The position numbers and the translations under genes are program-made. Shown one piece after another: positions 15,235-23,280 of a DNA stretch of 25,805 nt (positions within the stretch are counted from its first letter, which is position 1; the number at the start of each line of letters is the position of its first letter). The notes below the pieces were generated by a model. The model saw nothing but the letters and a program-made list of their open reading frames with translations. It had not been told where the DNA came from and searched no databases. Origin of the DNA: JABSSA01 sp039975755 (GTDB lineage Bacteria; Pseudomonadota; Alphaproteobacteria; Rhodobacterales; Rhodobacteraceae); the NCBI GenBank assembly GCA_039975755.1, contig JBDWGM010000103.1, positions 1 to 25,805 on the forward strand. Direction: 5' to 3'.

Positions 15235-16236
15235 TTAAAGCTGAATATCACACAAAATGCATTCGTGATCCGACAGCGGAGTGCCGTCCGGATCCAGTGC
15301 CGGCACCAGGGGCAGGGCGGATCCATTAAGGTCGCGACTGCAAAACCAATCCAGTTTCATCTGGCGGGTCGGATGCGGGGTGATCAGGCTGGGCCGGGTT
15401 GTCATTCCGGGCGGCGTCATGTCCCAACTGTAACCGGATTGACGCGCCAGTTCGAACAAGTCTTCGCTTTGCCAGTCAAAATCGGGCGGCATGTGATTGC
15501 CTGTATTCAGGTCGCCCCCAATCAGAACAGGGCAGCCGCGTGCGAATGCGTCGATTGCATCTAGCAAAGCGCGATACTGGGTTAGGCGATAGGGGCCTTG
15601 GGCGTTGCTTTCCAAATGGGTCGACACGAAACAGATTTGCCCCGAATGGGTCGGGATCAATGCAGCAATGGCCATTCGACCGCCCAAACGTGGTTGATCC
15701 GTATTGCCGGACATGCCGGGTTCGGTCAGGAACCAATACCCACCATCATCCAAATGGATTAGCTTGACGGCATCAAAGGGCACCGACGACATTATCGCAT
15801 TGCCGTGCCAACCCAGTTGGTTTGTGTCATCCGAACAAAAGGCAAGCTCGGTCGGGCCGCCCAACCCCATCTCGTAGAATTCCAAACCATAGGCGTATTG
15901 CATATTCAGTGCATTCGCCATTTCCGCTGTCGTATTGCGCTGTTTTGTGCGCGCCATGCCATTGTCGACCTCGCTTAACAAAACGATGTCAGCCCCGTGT
16001 TTGGCCAGTAAATCCGCACTTTTTTCAGGAAACATGCAACGTTCAACATTCCATGCTGCAACACGCAATTGGCCTGAAAGTTCTTTCTGTGTGCCTGCCC
16101 CCCCAACTTCAAGGACATCACGCGCAGCTAGGCGCGGCAGCAAGTCGGCAAGTGCGTCGCGCGTACGCGGCGCGCTTTGCATCGTTACTTGGTCTACCCG
16201 TGAAACCTCGGGCAGACGTGCAACTTGGCCTGTCAC
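15235..16236 (-). CDS. Endonuclease/exonuclease/phosphatase-family hydrolase in the ugp operon
   Basis: A protein of 333 residues of the EEP metal-dependent phosphodiesterase superfamily. Catalytic motifs are in order: AAWNVER (N63), VLLSEVDNG (E89), HGNAIMS, FVSTHLES (H207), IGGDLNTGN (D242, N244), LDWFCS (D296) and PLSDHECI (D323, H324). It is complete and should be active. There is no signal peptide, so it works in the cytoplasm. The GTG start overlaps the ugpC stop (GTGA), which places it last in the ugp operon. In E. coli this place is held by UgpQ, a glycerophosphodiester phosphodiesterase of an unrelated fold. I infer that it hydrolyses an imported glycerophosphodiester or similar phosphodiester. 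The first 50 residues have no motif. Confidence 0.85.
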   Translation of the reverse strand: MTGQVARLPEVSRVDQVTMQSAPRTRDALADLLPRLAARDVLEVGGAGTQKELSGQLRVAAWNVERCMFPEKSADLLAKHGADIVLLSEVDNGMARTKQRNTTAEMANALNMQYAYGLEFYEMGLGGPTELAFCSDDTNQLGWHGNAIMSSVPFDAVKLIHLDDGGYWFLTEPGMSGNTDQPRLGGRMAIAALIPTHSGQICFVSTHLESNAQGPYRLTQYRALLDAIDAFARGCPVLIGGDLNTGNHMPPDFDWQSEDLFELARQSGYSWDMTPPGMTTRPSLITPHPTRQMKLDWFCSRDLNGSALPLVPALDPDGTPLSDHECILCDIQL

Positions 16237-17282
16237 AAACGTCGGCCTTCTTTGGCGTTAAAGAAGTGGATCGCACCTGGTTTCACAGTGACAGGAGTCG
16301 TTCCCGTTGATGCGCTTTCGTCTTTGTTGATCGCGACCGAGAATGTTTGCCCGCTTAACGTGCCATGCAGCAAACGCTGAGCGCCCAATTCTTCGATGAT
16401 CTGTACGTCAAAGTTCAAACCAGCGGCCTCATCGCCGCCCAGTTTGACATCTTCGGGGCGAATACCCACCAACACTTCACCTTCGGAACTGGCGGCGTCC
16501 TGAACAACCATCCCGCCGTCCAATTGCGTTGTCGCGCCGTTGCTTTTCCCTTTGAGAATATTCATCGGCGGAGCGCCCATGAAGCTGGCAACAAAGGTCG
16601 AAGCGGGGGTGTTATAGATTTCAGCAGGCGTGCCCATTTGTTCAATGCGTCCGCCATTCAGCACGATGATACGGTCCGCCATGGTCATGGCTTCGACCTG
16701 ATCGTGGGTCACATACATCGACGTCGTATTAAGCCGGCGTTGCAAGGCGCGAATTTCAATACGCATTTGGTTGCGCAGTTTCGCATCGAGGTTGGACAGC
16801 GGTTCGTCAAACAAAAACAAATCAGGCTGACGAACAATTGCCCGCCCCATGGCGACCCGTTGGCGTTGACCACCAGACAGCTGGCTGGGACGACGATCCA
16901 AGAATTCCTCAAGGTTCAGCATCTTGGCTGCATCGTCGACCTTTTTCGCGATCTCATCTTTGGAATCGCCGCGGTTCTTCAACCCATAGCCCATGTTTCT
17001 GGCAACGGTCATATGCGGATAAAGCGCATAGTTTTGGAACACCATCGCGATGTTCCGATCCGCCGGGTCAACGTCATTCACAACCCGGTCACCGATATGC
17101 AGGGTGCCTTCGGTGATTTCTTCCAATCCGGCGACCATACGCAGCAACGTTGATTTGCCACATCCTGACGGTCCAACCAGAACCACCAACTCTCCGTCCG
17201 GGATATCAAAGCTGCAGGTCTGCACGGCTTCAAATCCGTTTGGATACGTCTTGCGTACACCTTCCAGTGACACTCTTGCCAT
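16233..17282 (-). CDS. ugpC: ABC transporter ATP-binding protein, UgpC/MalK type
   Basis: A protein of 349 residues. Walker A GPSGCGKST (37-45), Q-loop VFQNYALYPHMT, signature LSGGQRQRVAMGRA (from 135), Walker B LFLFDEPLSNLDAKLR (D159, E160) and the switch histidine in THDQVEAMTMADRI are all present. The C-terminal OB/TOBE domain follows (about 240-349, with IRPEDVKL). It energises the UgpAE permease. AAGGA lies seven to eight bases before the ATG. The gap to ugpE is 10 bases and the stop overlaps the phosphatase start. The subfamily is shared with sugar importers; the Ugp name rests on the binding protein. Confidence 0.9.
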   Translation of the reverse strand: MARVSLEGVRKTYPNGFEAVQTCSFDIPDGELVVLVGPSGCGKSTLLRMVAGLEEITEGTLHIGDRVVNDVDPADRNIAMVFQNYALYPHMTVARNMGYGLKNRGDSKDEIAKKVDDAAKMLNLEEFLDRRPSQLSGGQRQRVAMGRAIVRQPDLFLFDEPLSNLDAKLRNQMRIEIRALQRRLNTTSMYVTHDQVEAMTMADRIIVLNGGRIEQMGTPAEIYNTPASTFVASFMGAPPMNILKGKSNGATTQLDGGMVVQDAASSEGEVLVGIRPEDVKLGGDEAAGLNFDVQIIEELGAQRLLHGTLSGQTFSVAINKDESASTGTTPVTVKPGAIHFFNAKEGRRL

Positions 17283-17292
17283 TATCTTTTCC

Positions 17293-18189
17293 TTACTTAT
17301 CGGATTCCGTGAGGCCCTTAACGAACCAATTCTGGAAGAAAATCACCACGGCCACAGGCGGGATTACCGCGATGATAGCCAACATATTTGCGCGCCCAAA
17401 TTCAGGCAGTGATGCCCCTTCGAGCACTTGCGTGATTTGTTTGATGCCACGTACCAGCGTGAACATAGATTCTTCAGTCGTGATCATCGTCGGCCACAAA
17501 TACTGGTTCCAGCCAAAGACAAACATGATGATGAACATCGCAGCGATCATTGTCTTGGATAGGGGCACAAGGATGTCGATGAAAAACTTAACCGGCCCGG
17601 CACCGTCAATGCGCGCCGCTTCGACCAGTTCTTCTGGGATCGATAGGAAGTACTGGCGAAAGAAGAACGTCGCAGTTGCAGAGGCAATGAGCGGCACAAT
17701 CAACCCGGTATAGGTGTTGACCAGACCCATCGACTGAATGACCTCATAAGACGGCAAAATCCGTACTTCGAGAGGCAACAGAAGGGTCGTGAAGATGATC
17801 CAGAATGCAAAGGATGCAAACCGCAGCCGGAAATACACAATTGCATATGCGGCCATCATCCCGATCACAATTTTACCGACAGCAAAGCCGATGCCCAAGA
17901 TGAAGGAATTCTTCATCATTAGCAGACCAGTTTGTGTCCCGGTAAAGCCTTTTGCTTCGAACATCGCTTTGCGAAAGTTGTCATCGAATTGGTCATCGAT
18001 CGCTAATTTCAAACCGTCTTTGACTAAATCCACATCTTCCAATGTGGTGGCCAAAATCAGCATGACCAATGGCATTGTCATGAACAGCGATCCGATGATC
18101 AAAATCATATGATCGCTGACGACATTCCAGCGAATGCGTTTGGGATGCCGTTTTGCCGCGAGGACGGGCGTTGTGATTGCGTCAGTCAT
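17293..18189 (-). CDS. ugpE: Glycerol-3-phosphate-type ABC permease, UgpE
   Basis: A protein of 298 residues with six predicted membrane segments and a longer-than-usual periplasmic loop after the first (about residues 50-85). The cytoplasmic EAA loop is ELVEAARIDGAGPVKFFIDILVPLSK, which docks the ATPase. The C-terminal FQNWFVKGLTESDK closely resembles the usual end of MalG/UgpE permeases. The start has AAAGGG about six bases upstream. It is 13 bases downstream of ugpA and 10 bases upstream of ugpC, clearly in one operon. Confidence 0.9.
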   Translation of the reverse strand: MTDAITTPVLAAKRHPKRIRWNVVSDHMILIIGSLFMTMPLVMLILATTLEDVDLVKDGLKLAIDDQFDDNFRKAMFEAKGFTGTQTGLLMMKNSFILGIGFAVGKIVIGMMAAYAIVYFRLRFASFAFWIIFTTLLLPLEVRILPSYEVIQSMGLVNTYTGLIVPLIASATATFFFRQYFLSIPEELVEAARIDGAGPVKFFIDILVPLSKTMIAAMFIIMFVFGWNQYLWPTMITTEESMFTLVRGIKQITQVLEGASLPEFGRANMLAIIAVIPPVAVVIFFQNWFVKGLTESDK

Positions 18190-18202
18190 GGTGCGCCCTT
18201 TC

Positions 18203-19084
18203 TTATGTATAATGAATCCGGCGATCGATCAGCCGGAATTGGAAGACGGTCAAAGCCAGAACCAATACCATCAGGACAACAGATTGTGCCGACGATCCAC
18301 CCAGATCGTTGCCACGGAACCCATCGACATAGACCTTGTAAACAAGGGTCATTGGGTTGTTGCCGGGCTCACCTTTTACAAGCGTGTCGATGATACCGAA
18401 CGTATCAAACAGCGCATAAGTGATGTTGATGATCAACAAGAAGAACCCAGTTGGCGCTAGTAGTGGGAACGTCACGTCCCAGAACCGAGAATTGGCAGAC
18501 CGGTTATCGATCAATGCCGCCTCGCGTACCGATCGGGGGATGGATTGTAGTCCCGAAAGGAAGAAAATGAAGTTGACCGGAACCTGTTTCCAGACAGACA
18601 CAATGACCATGGCCGTTGCCGTGTCATTGAAATTCACACCCAGTTTGAAATCCCACCCGAAATATCCAAAGAACTCAGTCAACGGTCCGCGTGATTGGTC
18701 GAACATCATGATGCCGATGAACCCGGCGACAGGCGGAGCAACAGCGTAGACCCACATCAAAAGTGTTCTGTAGGTTTTGGCACCGCGCAGTACATTGTCG
18801 GCTTTGACAGCCAGTAACAACGCAATCGCCAGTGAAAAGAAGGTCACCAATGCAGTGAAGATCAGAGTAAACCAAGCGATCTTGCGGTACTCTCTTGATT
18901 CAGCCAAGTCCGTGTAATTTTCGACGCCTACAAACGTTGATCCAAAGCCAAATGGATCTTGCAAGAAGAAAGACGACTGAATTGCATAGCCTGCAGGCCA
19001 GTAGAAAAAGACCATGATGATGCAAAGCTGTGGCACCAAAAGTAATATAGGCAGCCATGGATTTACAAAGCCTGCGCGTTTCAT
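18203..19084 (-). CDS. ugpA: Glycerol-3-phosphate-type ABC permease, UgpA
   Basis: A protein of 293 residues with six predicted membrane segments. The first is PWLPILLLVPQLCIIMVFFYWPAG. The EAA loop is SVREAALIDNRSANSRFWDVTFPLLAP, in which the usual glycine is less clear than in UgpE. The order ugpB-ugpA-ugpE-ugpC matches the E. coli ugp operon. A strong hairpin lies in the 64-base gap after ugpB. The ATG at 19084 is preceded by AGGGA about ten bases upstream. Confidence 0.9.
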   Translation of the reverse strand: MKRAGFVNPWLPILLLVPQLCIIMVFFYWPAGYAIQSSFFLQDPFGFGSTFVGVENYTDLAESREYRKIAWFTLIFTALVTFFSLAIALLLAVKADNVLRGAKTYRTLLMWVYAVAPPVAGFIGIMMFDQSRGPLTEFFGYFGWDFKLGVNFNDTATAMVIVSVWKQVPVNFIFFLSGLQSIPRSVREAALIDNRSANSRFWDVTFPLLAPTGFFLLIINITYALFDTFGIIDTLVKGEPGNNPMTLVYKVYVDGFRGNDLGGSSAQSVVLMVLVLALTVFQFRLIDRRIHYT

Positions 19085-19109
19085 TCCGGATGTCCCTATT
19101 TTGTAAGAA

Positions 19110-19132
19110 GGGCGGCCCGCAAAAGGCCGCCC
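19110..19132 (-). terminator. Hairpin between ugpB and ugpA
   Basis: The arms GGGCGGCC (19110-19117) and GGCCGCCC (19125-19132) make a perfect 8-base GC stem around a seven-base loop. In the transcribed direction it is followed by TTCTTAC, not by a long T tract. It likely protects the ugpB mRNA end or causes partial termination, so the binding protein is made in excess of the permeases. Confidence 0.6.
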
Positions 19133-19148
19133 GAACAGCTGTTAAATA

Positions 19149-20450
19149 TCAGCCTTGTGTTTTTGCAAAACGCTCAAGCAGTTTGTTGGATTCAGCTTCG
19201 ATATTTTCGAATGCCTCATCAACAGTGGTTTCGCCGGTCAGGATACGACCATATTCACGGTTCATCACGTCACGAATTTGGACGTAGAACCCCATGCGAT
19301 AACCTTTGGTAAAGTCACCAGCTGGCAGCGAAAGTTGTTTGATGCCAATTTCAGCAGCAGGCTTTTCGTCATAATAGCCTTGATCTTTGGCCATGTCGTA
19401 TGCCGCTTCGGTGATTGGCACATAACCGGTTTCTTTGTGCCACATGACCTGAACGTCAGAAGAAGACAGGAACTTAAAGAATTCAGCTGTCGCCTTGTTC
19501 TCGTCTGCCGACTGACCGGACATTGCGAACAAAGCTGCACCACCGATAAAGGTTTGCTTTGGCTCTTTGGTTACGCCTTCCCAGTACGGCAACAGTGTCG
19601 CGCTGAATGGGAAATCAGCAGATTGCAGCAAGCCGCCGAAGCTGCCCGAGCTGCCAAGCCACATTGCAACTTCACCACTTTCAAATGGTGTTTGGTTGTC
19701 GCCCCAACCTGTGCCGTACCATTCGAACAGGCCGTTTTCCTTCCACTCTGCCAACGCGGTGAAATGCGCTTTGATTGCAGGGTGGTTTACTTTGATCTCG
19801 GTCGCAGGATCGGTATAGCCATTGTCGTTGTTGGCAAATTCCAAGTTGTGACGCGAAAAGAAGTTCTCTGTGAAAATCCAAGGAAGGTGCGACTGGCTAA
19901 GCGGAATAAACCCTGCGTCTTTCAGAGCTGGCGCTGTTGTCGACGCAAATTCTTCCCACGTTTTTGGTGGCGTAACACCTGCTTTGGCCAACGCGTCTTC
20001 GTTGTAATAAAGAATAGGTGTGGAAGAGTTGAACGGCATGCCGATCATCTTGCCATCTACGTCTGCGTAGAAGTAGCGCACGCCAGCAATGTAGTCATTG
20101 ATGTCGAAGTCGATGCCGTTGGAAGACAGCAGCTCTTCTACAGGGATGACAGCGCCTTTAGCGCCAATCACAGTTGCAGCACCGGCGTCAAACACCTGAA
20201 TAACGTTTGGCTGTTCGCCTGCACGGAACGCGGCAATCCCTGCGGTCAGGGTTTCTTCGTATGATCCTTTGAAGACCGGAGTGATTTTGTATTCGCTCTG
20301 GCTTGCATTAAAATCGGTTGCAATTTGGTTGACTGTTTCCCCAAGCTGGCCGCCCATTGCGTGCCACCAAGTGATTTCTGTTTCCGCCCATACAGCGCTT
20401 GACGCCAGGCCAAGCACGGCGCTGGCCGCGGCAGCGTTAATAAATTTCAT
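19149..20450 (-). CDS. ugpB: Glycerol-3-phosphate/glycerophosphodiester-binding protein, UgpB
   Basis: A protein of 433 residues with a signal peptide ending SAVWA. It resembles E. coli UgpB along its length: ITWWHAMGGQLGETVNQIATDFN, YKITPVFKGSYEETLTAGIAAFRAG, MPFNSSTPILYYNEDALAKAG, FIGGAALFAMSG and WHKETGYVPITEAAYDMAKDQGYY. UgpB binds sn-glycerol-3-phosphate and glycerophosphodiesters such as glycerophosphocholine in the periplasm. ATG 20450 is chosen for its GGAGGA ribosome site five bases upstream; an in-frame TTG at 20462 is less likely. It is the first gene of ugpBAEC plus the phosphatase. No textbook Pho box was found upstream, although ugp is PhoB-controlled in E. coli. Confidence 0.92.
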   Translation of the reverse strand: MKFINAAAASAVLGLASSAVWAETEITWWHAMGGQLGETVNQIATDFNASQSEYKITPVFKGSYEETLTAGIAAFRAGEQPNVIQVFDAGAATVIGAKGAVIPVEELLSSNGIDFDINDYIAGVRYFYADVDGKMIGMPFNSSTPILYYNEDALAKAGVTPPKTWEEFASTTAPALKDAGFIPLSQSHLPWIFTENFFSRHNLEFANNDNGYTDPATEIKVNHPAIKAHFTALAEWKENGLFEWYGTGWGDNQTPFESGEVAMWLGSSGSFGGLLQSADFPFSATLLPYWEGVTKEPKQTFIGGAALFAMSGQSADENKATAEFFKFLSSSDVQVMWHKETGYVPITEAAYDMAKDQGYYDEKPAAEIGIKQLSLPAGDFTKGYRMGFYVQIRDVMNREYGRILTGETTVDEAFENIEAESNKLLERFAKTQG

Positions 20451-20823
20451 AGCTTCCTCCAAATAACAGACCGTCTTTGACGGCCGTCACATTTTTTGTT
20501 CTTCTGCGCAAATCGCGCAGTCGGATCGTCACAACAGTGCCAGCAGCAGTCGAAGAACAAGCAATCCAATTAAAGTGCTTTGATCTGTCGATGATTCTGC
20601 AGCGCACTCGAACTCGCTACCGGTCGAAGTTAACATTCGTGTGACGAAACACAAATGATTTCAACTTTTTGCCGTATGCTATTTGTTAAAAAGAAAAAAC
20701 TGCATTTCTGATGATCCATCGCGTGATAAATGAGTGCTCGAAAAGCCGTTTGTTGGATGCTGGTCAATGTGGTTTGTGTCACTTAAGTTCAGCGCTGGAT
20801 GAATTCAGGTTGGATGTCACTTA
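20451..20823. other. Divergent intergenic region with structured ugpB leader
   Basis: These 373 bases lie between ugpB (-) and the racemase (+) and contain no convincing gene. They are AT-rich around 20640-20720. The ugpB side holds several nested inverted repeats: GACGGCCGTC (20479-20488), CTGCGC/GCGCAG (20504-20520) and TTGTTCTTC/GAAGAACAA (20496-20560). The racemase side has the direct repeat TGTCACTTAA twice (20777-20786 and 20815-20824). Promoters must be here, but I could not place a -35/-10 pair with confidence. Confidence 0.5.
20496..20560 (-). promoter_or_regulatory. Inverted-repeat element in the ugpB upstream leader
   Basis: Perfect 9-base outer arms TTGTTCTTC (20496-20504) and GAAGAACAA (20552-20560) enclose 47 bases, and the left arm abuts a 6-base hairpin (CTGCGC, loop AAATC, GCGCAG; 20504-20520). 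It lies 46 to 110 bases upstream of the ugpB start. It could be a leader RNA structure or a pair of regulator half-sites. No known riboswitch is recognised. Confidence 0.35.
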
Positions 20824-21945
20824 ATGCATGCCCACGGTCCTCTTGCGACATTGCGTGTGATTGAATTCGCGGGTCTTGGTCCCGCGCCTTTGGCGGGACA
20901 GCTTCTGGCGGATTTAGGGGCTGATGTCATTGTCATTGATCGCGCCAATCGTCCGGCTGATCCGATGGATGTTAACCGGCGGGGCAAGCGATCTGTTGTG
21001 TTGGACCTCAAGACCGACCAAGGGCGCAAGGCTGTCCTTAGATTGATCGAAACGTCCGACATATTGATAGAAGGTTATCGCCCCGGTGTAATGGAACGAC
21101 TGGGTTTGGGGCCGGACGATTGTCCAGAAACCTTGATTTATGGCCGGATGACGGGATGGGGGCAAACCGGACCTTTGGCGCAACGGGCAGGGCACGACAT
21201 AACGTATTTGGCCATAACAGGTGTGTTGAACATGCTCGGGCCAAAAGGCGGGCCACCTGTTCCGCCATTGAACTTGGCCGCTGATTATGGCGGAGGCACC
21301 ATGTTTTTGCTGTTTGGGTTGCTGTCCGCTGTGATTGAACGCGCAAGTTCCGGGCGAGGGCAGGTTGTCGATGCGGCGATGATTGAGGGCGTGCCCGCGA
21401 TGATGGGTCTGCTGTATTCGTTTATCGCGCAAGGGCAGTGGTCGACACCGCGTACATCCAACCTATTGGACGGTGGAGCGCCGTTTTATCGCTGTTACAC
21501 CTGCGCCGACGGCGGATTTGTCGCTGTAGGTGCTTTGGAGCCCCAGTTTTATGCCAAACTGATTGATGGACTTGGATTGGATCAGTCGCTTTCTCGATCC
21601 CAGATGGATCAATCGACCTGGCCTGATTTACATGCACGCTTTGAAGCGATCTTTGCAAAACAATCTCGCAATCATTGGGCCAAGGTCTTTGCTGATACGG
21701 ATGCTTGCGTGGCGCCGGTGTTAAACCACCAAGAAGCAGCTGCTCATCCTCACAATATCGAACGTCATGTTTTTCTGGAAGACGCTCCGCATCAGGCCAG
21801 CCCTACACCTCGGTTTTCGCGTACTCTACCTGCCAGACCCCAAGCGCCTCATCCTCATGGGGCTGACACTTTTGACGTCCTTACTGAAATTGGGGTAAGC
21901 GACGCAGACGTTCAAGCTTTGCTGCAAAAAGGGGCGACGTCTTGA
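20824..21945 (+). CDS. CaiB/BaiF-family protein, alpha-methylacyl-CoA racemase-like
   Basis: A protein of 373 residues. The sequence follows alpha-methylacyl-CoA racemase (AMACR/MCR): LRVIEFAGLGPAPLAGQLLADLGADVI, RGKRSVVLDLK, GHDITYLAITGVLNMLG, PLNLAADYGGG, GGAPFYRCYTCADGGFVAVGALEPQFY. The catalytic pair of MCR aligns with H124 and D154, and E239 is also present. It would epimerise the 2-methyl position of branched acyl-CoA esters, as in degradation of branched lipids or steroid side chains. CoA transferase activity is less likely, since the sequence follows the racemase branch closely. ATG 20824 has only a weak ribosome site. It overlaps the next gene by TTGA. Confidence 0.85.
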   Translation: MHAHGPLATLRVIEFAGLGPAPLAGQLLADLGADVIVIDRANRPADPMDVNRRGKRSVVLDLKTDQGRKAVLRLIETSDILIEGYRPGVMERLGLGPDDCPETLIYGRMTGWGQTGPLAQRAGHDITYLAITGVLNMLGPKGGPPVPPLNLAADYGGGTMFLLFGLLSAVIERASSGRGQVVDAAMIEGVPAMMGLLYSFIAQGQWSTPRTSNLLDGGAPFYRCYTCADGGFVAVGALEPQFYAKLIDGLGLDQSLSRSQMDQSTWPDLHARFEAIFAKQSRNHWAKVFADTDACVAPVLNHQEAAAHPHNIERHVFLEDAPHQASPTPRFSRTLPARPQAPHPHGADTFDVLTEIGVSDADVQALLQKGATS

Positions 21946-23132
21946 AGGTTGCAGTGGCTGGTGGCGGAATTGCTGGATTGGCGACTGGGATCGCCTGCGC
22001 GCTGCGTGGATTTGATGTCGCCGTTTATGAACAAGCACCACATTTGGATGACATCGGTGCAGGGCTGCAAATCTCTGCAAACGGATGGAAGGTATTGAAC
22101 GCATTGGGCGTCACCGACGAATTGTCGGACACCACTTTTGAACCACCGATCATTGATTTGCGGCTGGGTCATTCCGGTCGCAAAATCTGGAGCTTGCCAA
22201 TGGGCCCCGTTTCGCGCGAACGCTGGGGCGCACCTTATGTTCATGTACATCGGGCGGATTTGGTCGCAGCCCTTGCGAACAGGTTGCAGAATTTAGCGCC
22301 AGGTTCATTGCGAACGAGAATGAAGATTGACGGCTATATATTTGAAAATGAAAAGATAAATCTGGTTTCTGAATCTGATCAGGTCGAAACGTCTGACATA
22401 TTGATTGGTGCGGATGGTTGGAAATCATCTGTCCGTCAGCAGATGCTGGGAACAGAGGCCCCGGAATACACGGGAAATGTGGCGTGGCGTGCTGTTGTTC
22501 CTGCGGCGGACTTGGGCAACGAGGCCCCGCCGGCAAATACGACGATATGGGCAGGCAAAGGACGTCACGCGGTCACAACACGTCTTAAAGGGGGGGATTT
22601 GGTCAATTTTGTTGGCTTGGTTGAACAACCTGAACCCTCCCAAGAAGGGTGGCGGATCATTGGAGAGCGATCAAAAGCACAAGCTGATTTTTTCGGTTTT
22701 TGCACTCCGATTTCCAAACTTCTGGATAGTGTTGAAACGTTGAATCGATGGGCATTATTTACGCGTAAGCCTTTGACACGTTGGTCCGACCGCCGAGTTA
22801 TCGTTTTGGGAGACGCAGCGCACCCAATGTTACCCTCAATGGCGCAGGGGGCCGTTCAAGCGTTAGAAGATGCTTGGGTCGTCGCAAGCCTCTTGGCGAA
22901 GGTGGGACCAGATGACGCCGGGCCAGCATTGTTCGAACACCGTTTGAAACGCACCGCCCGGATACAAAGAGAATCGGCCAATAATGCGCGCATGTTTCAC
23001 CGAGCTGGCCCAATTGGATCGCCGATATATTACGGTGGGATGGCCGCCGTCACCCGCATCGCACCAGAGTTGTTGTTGAAGCGACAGGAATGGGTTTACG
23101 CACATGACGTTGTCAAAGATTGGCCGCTTTAA
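21942..23132 (+). CDS. FAD-dependent monooxygenase (salicylate hydroxylase-like)
   Basis: A protein of 396 residues and a class A flavoprotein monooxygenase. The FAD motif GGGIAGLATGIA starts at residue 7, IGADGWKSSVR is in the middle, NVAWRAVVP follows, and GDAAHPMLPSMAQGAVQALEDA is the second FAD motif. The group includes salicylate and 3-hydroxybenzoate hydroxylases. The start is TTG 21942, supported by AAGGGG about seven bases upstream and by the Rossmann strand starting immediately. It overlaps the racemase stop (TTGA). The coupling suggests a joint pathway, but racemase and hydroxylase chemistry do not form a known pair to me. It is only distantly similar to the PhzS-like enzyme at 5263-6516, so the two are not recent duplicates. 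Confidence 0.87.
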   Translation: MKVAVAGGGIAGLATGIACALRGFDVAVYEQAPHLDDIGAGLQISANGWKVLNALGVTDELSDTTFEPPIIDLRLGHSGRKIWSLPMGPVSRERWGAPYVHVHRADLVAALANRLQNLAPGSLRTRMKIDGYIFENEKINLVSESDQVETSDILIGADGWKSSVRQQMLGTEAPEYTGNVAWRAVVPAADLGNEAPPANTTIWAGKGRHAVTTRLKGGDLVNFVGLVEQPEPSQEGWRIIGERSKAQADFFGFCTPISKLLDSVETLNRWALFTRKPLTRWSDRRVIVLGDAAHPMLPSMAQGAVQALEDAWVVASLLAKVGPDDAGPALFEHRLKRTARIQRESANNARMFHRAGPIGSPIYYGGMAAVTRIAPELLLKRQEWVYAHDVVKDWPL

Positions 23133-23158
23133 ACCTCACCGTCACCCGTTTGAACATT

Positions 23159-23195
23159 GTAGCGTCTTCTCGGAATAGGGTTATTCCCAAGCTAC
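23159..23195 (+). terminator. Hairpin after the FAD monooxygenase gene
   Basis: The inner arms GGAATA (23172-23177) and TATTCC (23182-23187) and the outer arms GTAGC (23159-23163) and GCTAC (23191-23195) form a two-part stem. It begins 27 bases after the monooxygenase stop and is followed by AAAAATGC, not by T residues. It could act as a plus-strand end point or a processing site. Confidence 0.4.
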
Positions 23196-23234
23196 AAAAA
23201 TGCAATTTCTCCCGGCAAAGGTAGAGAAACAATG

Positions 23235-23261
23235 ACGGCCCCGCGGTTGAGGCGGAGCCGT
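23235..23261 (-). terminator. Hairpin after acs
   Basis: The arms ACGGCCCCGC (23235-23244) and GCGGAGCCGT (23252-23261) pair with one mismatch around a seven-base loop. In the acs direction it lies 20 bases after the stop and is followed by CATTGTTTCTC. It is a likely terminator for acs. Confidence 0.6.
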
Positions 23262-23280
23262 TTGAAGCAAATAGAAGGCT

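Noticed and set aside
19155..20264. A 369-codon open frame on the plus strand opposite ugpB
   Set aside because: It is fully antisense to a clear ugpB gene, has cysteine- and valine-rich, non-protein-like composition and no ribosome site. It is a by-product of codon bias.
20640..20720. A search for a Pho box for ugpB
   Set aside because: No pair of CTGTCA-like half-sites at the expected 11-base spacing was found by eye, so no site is claimed.
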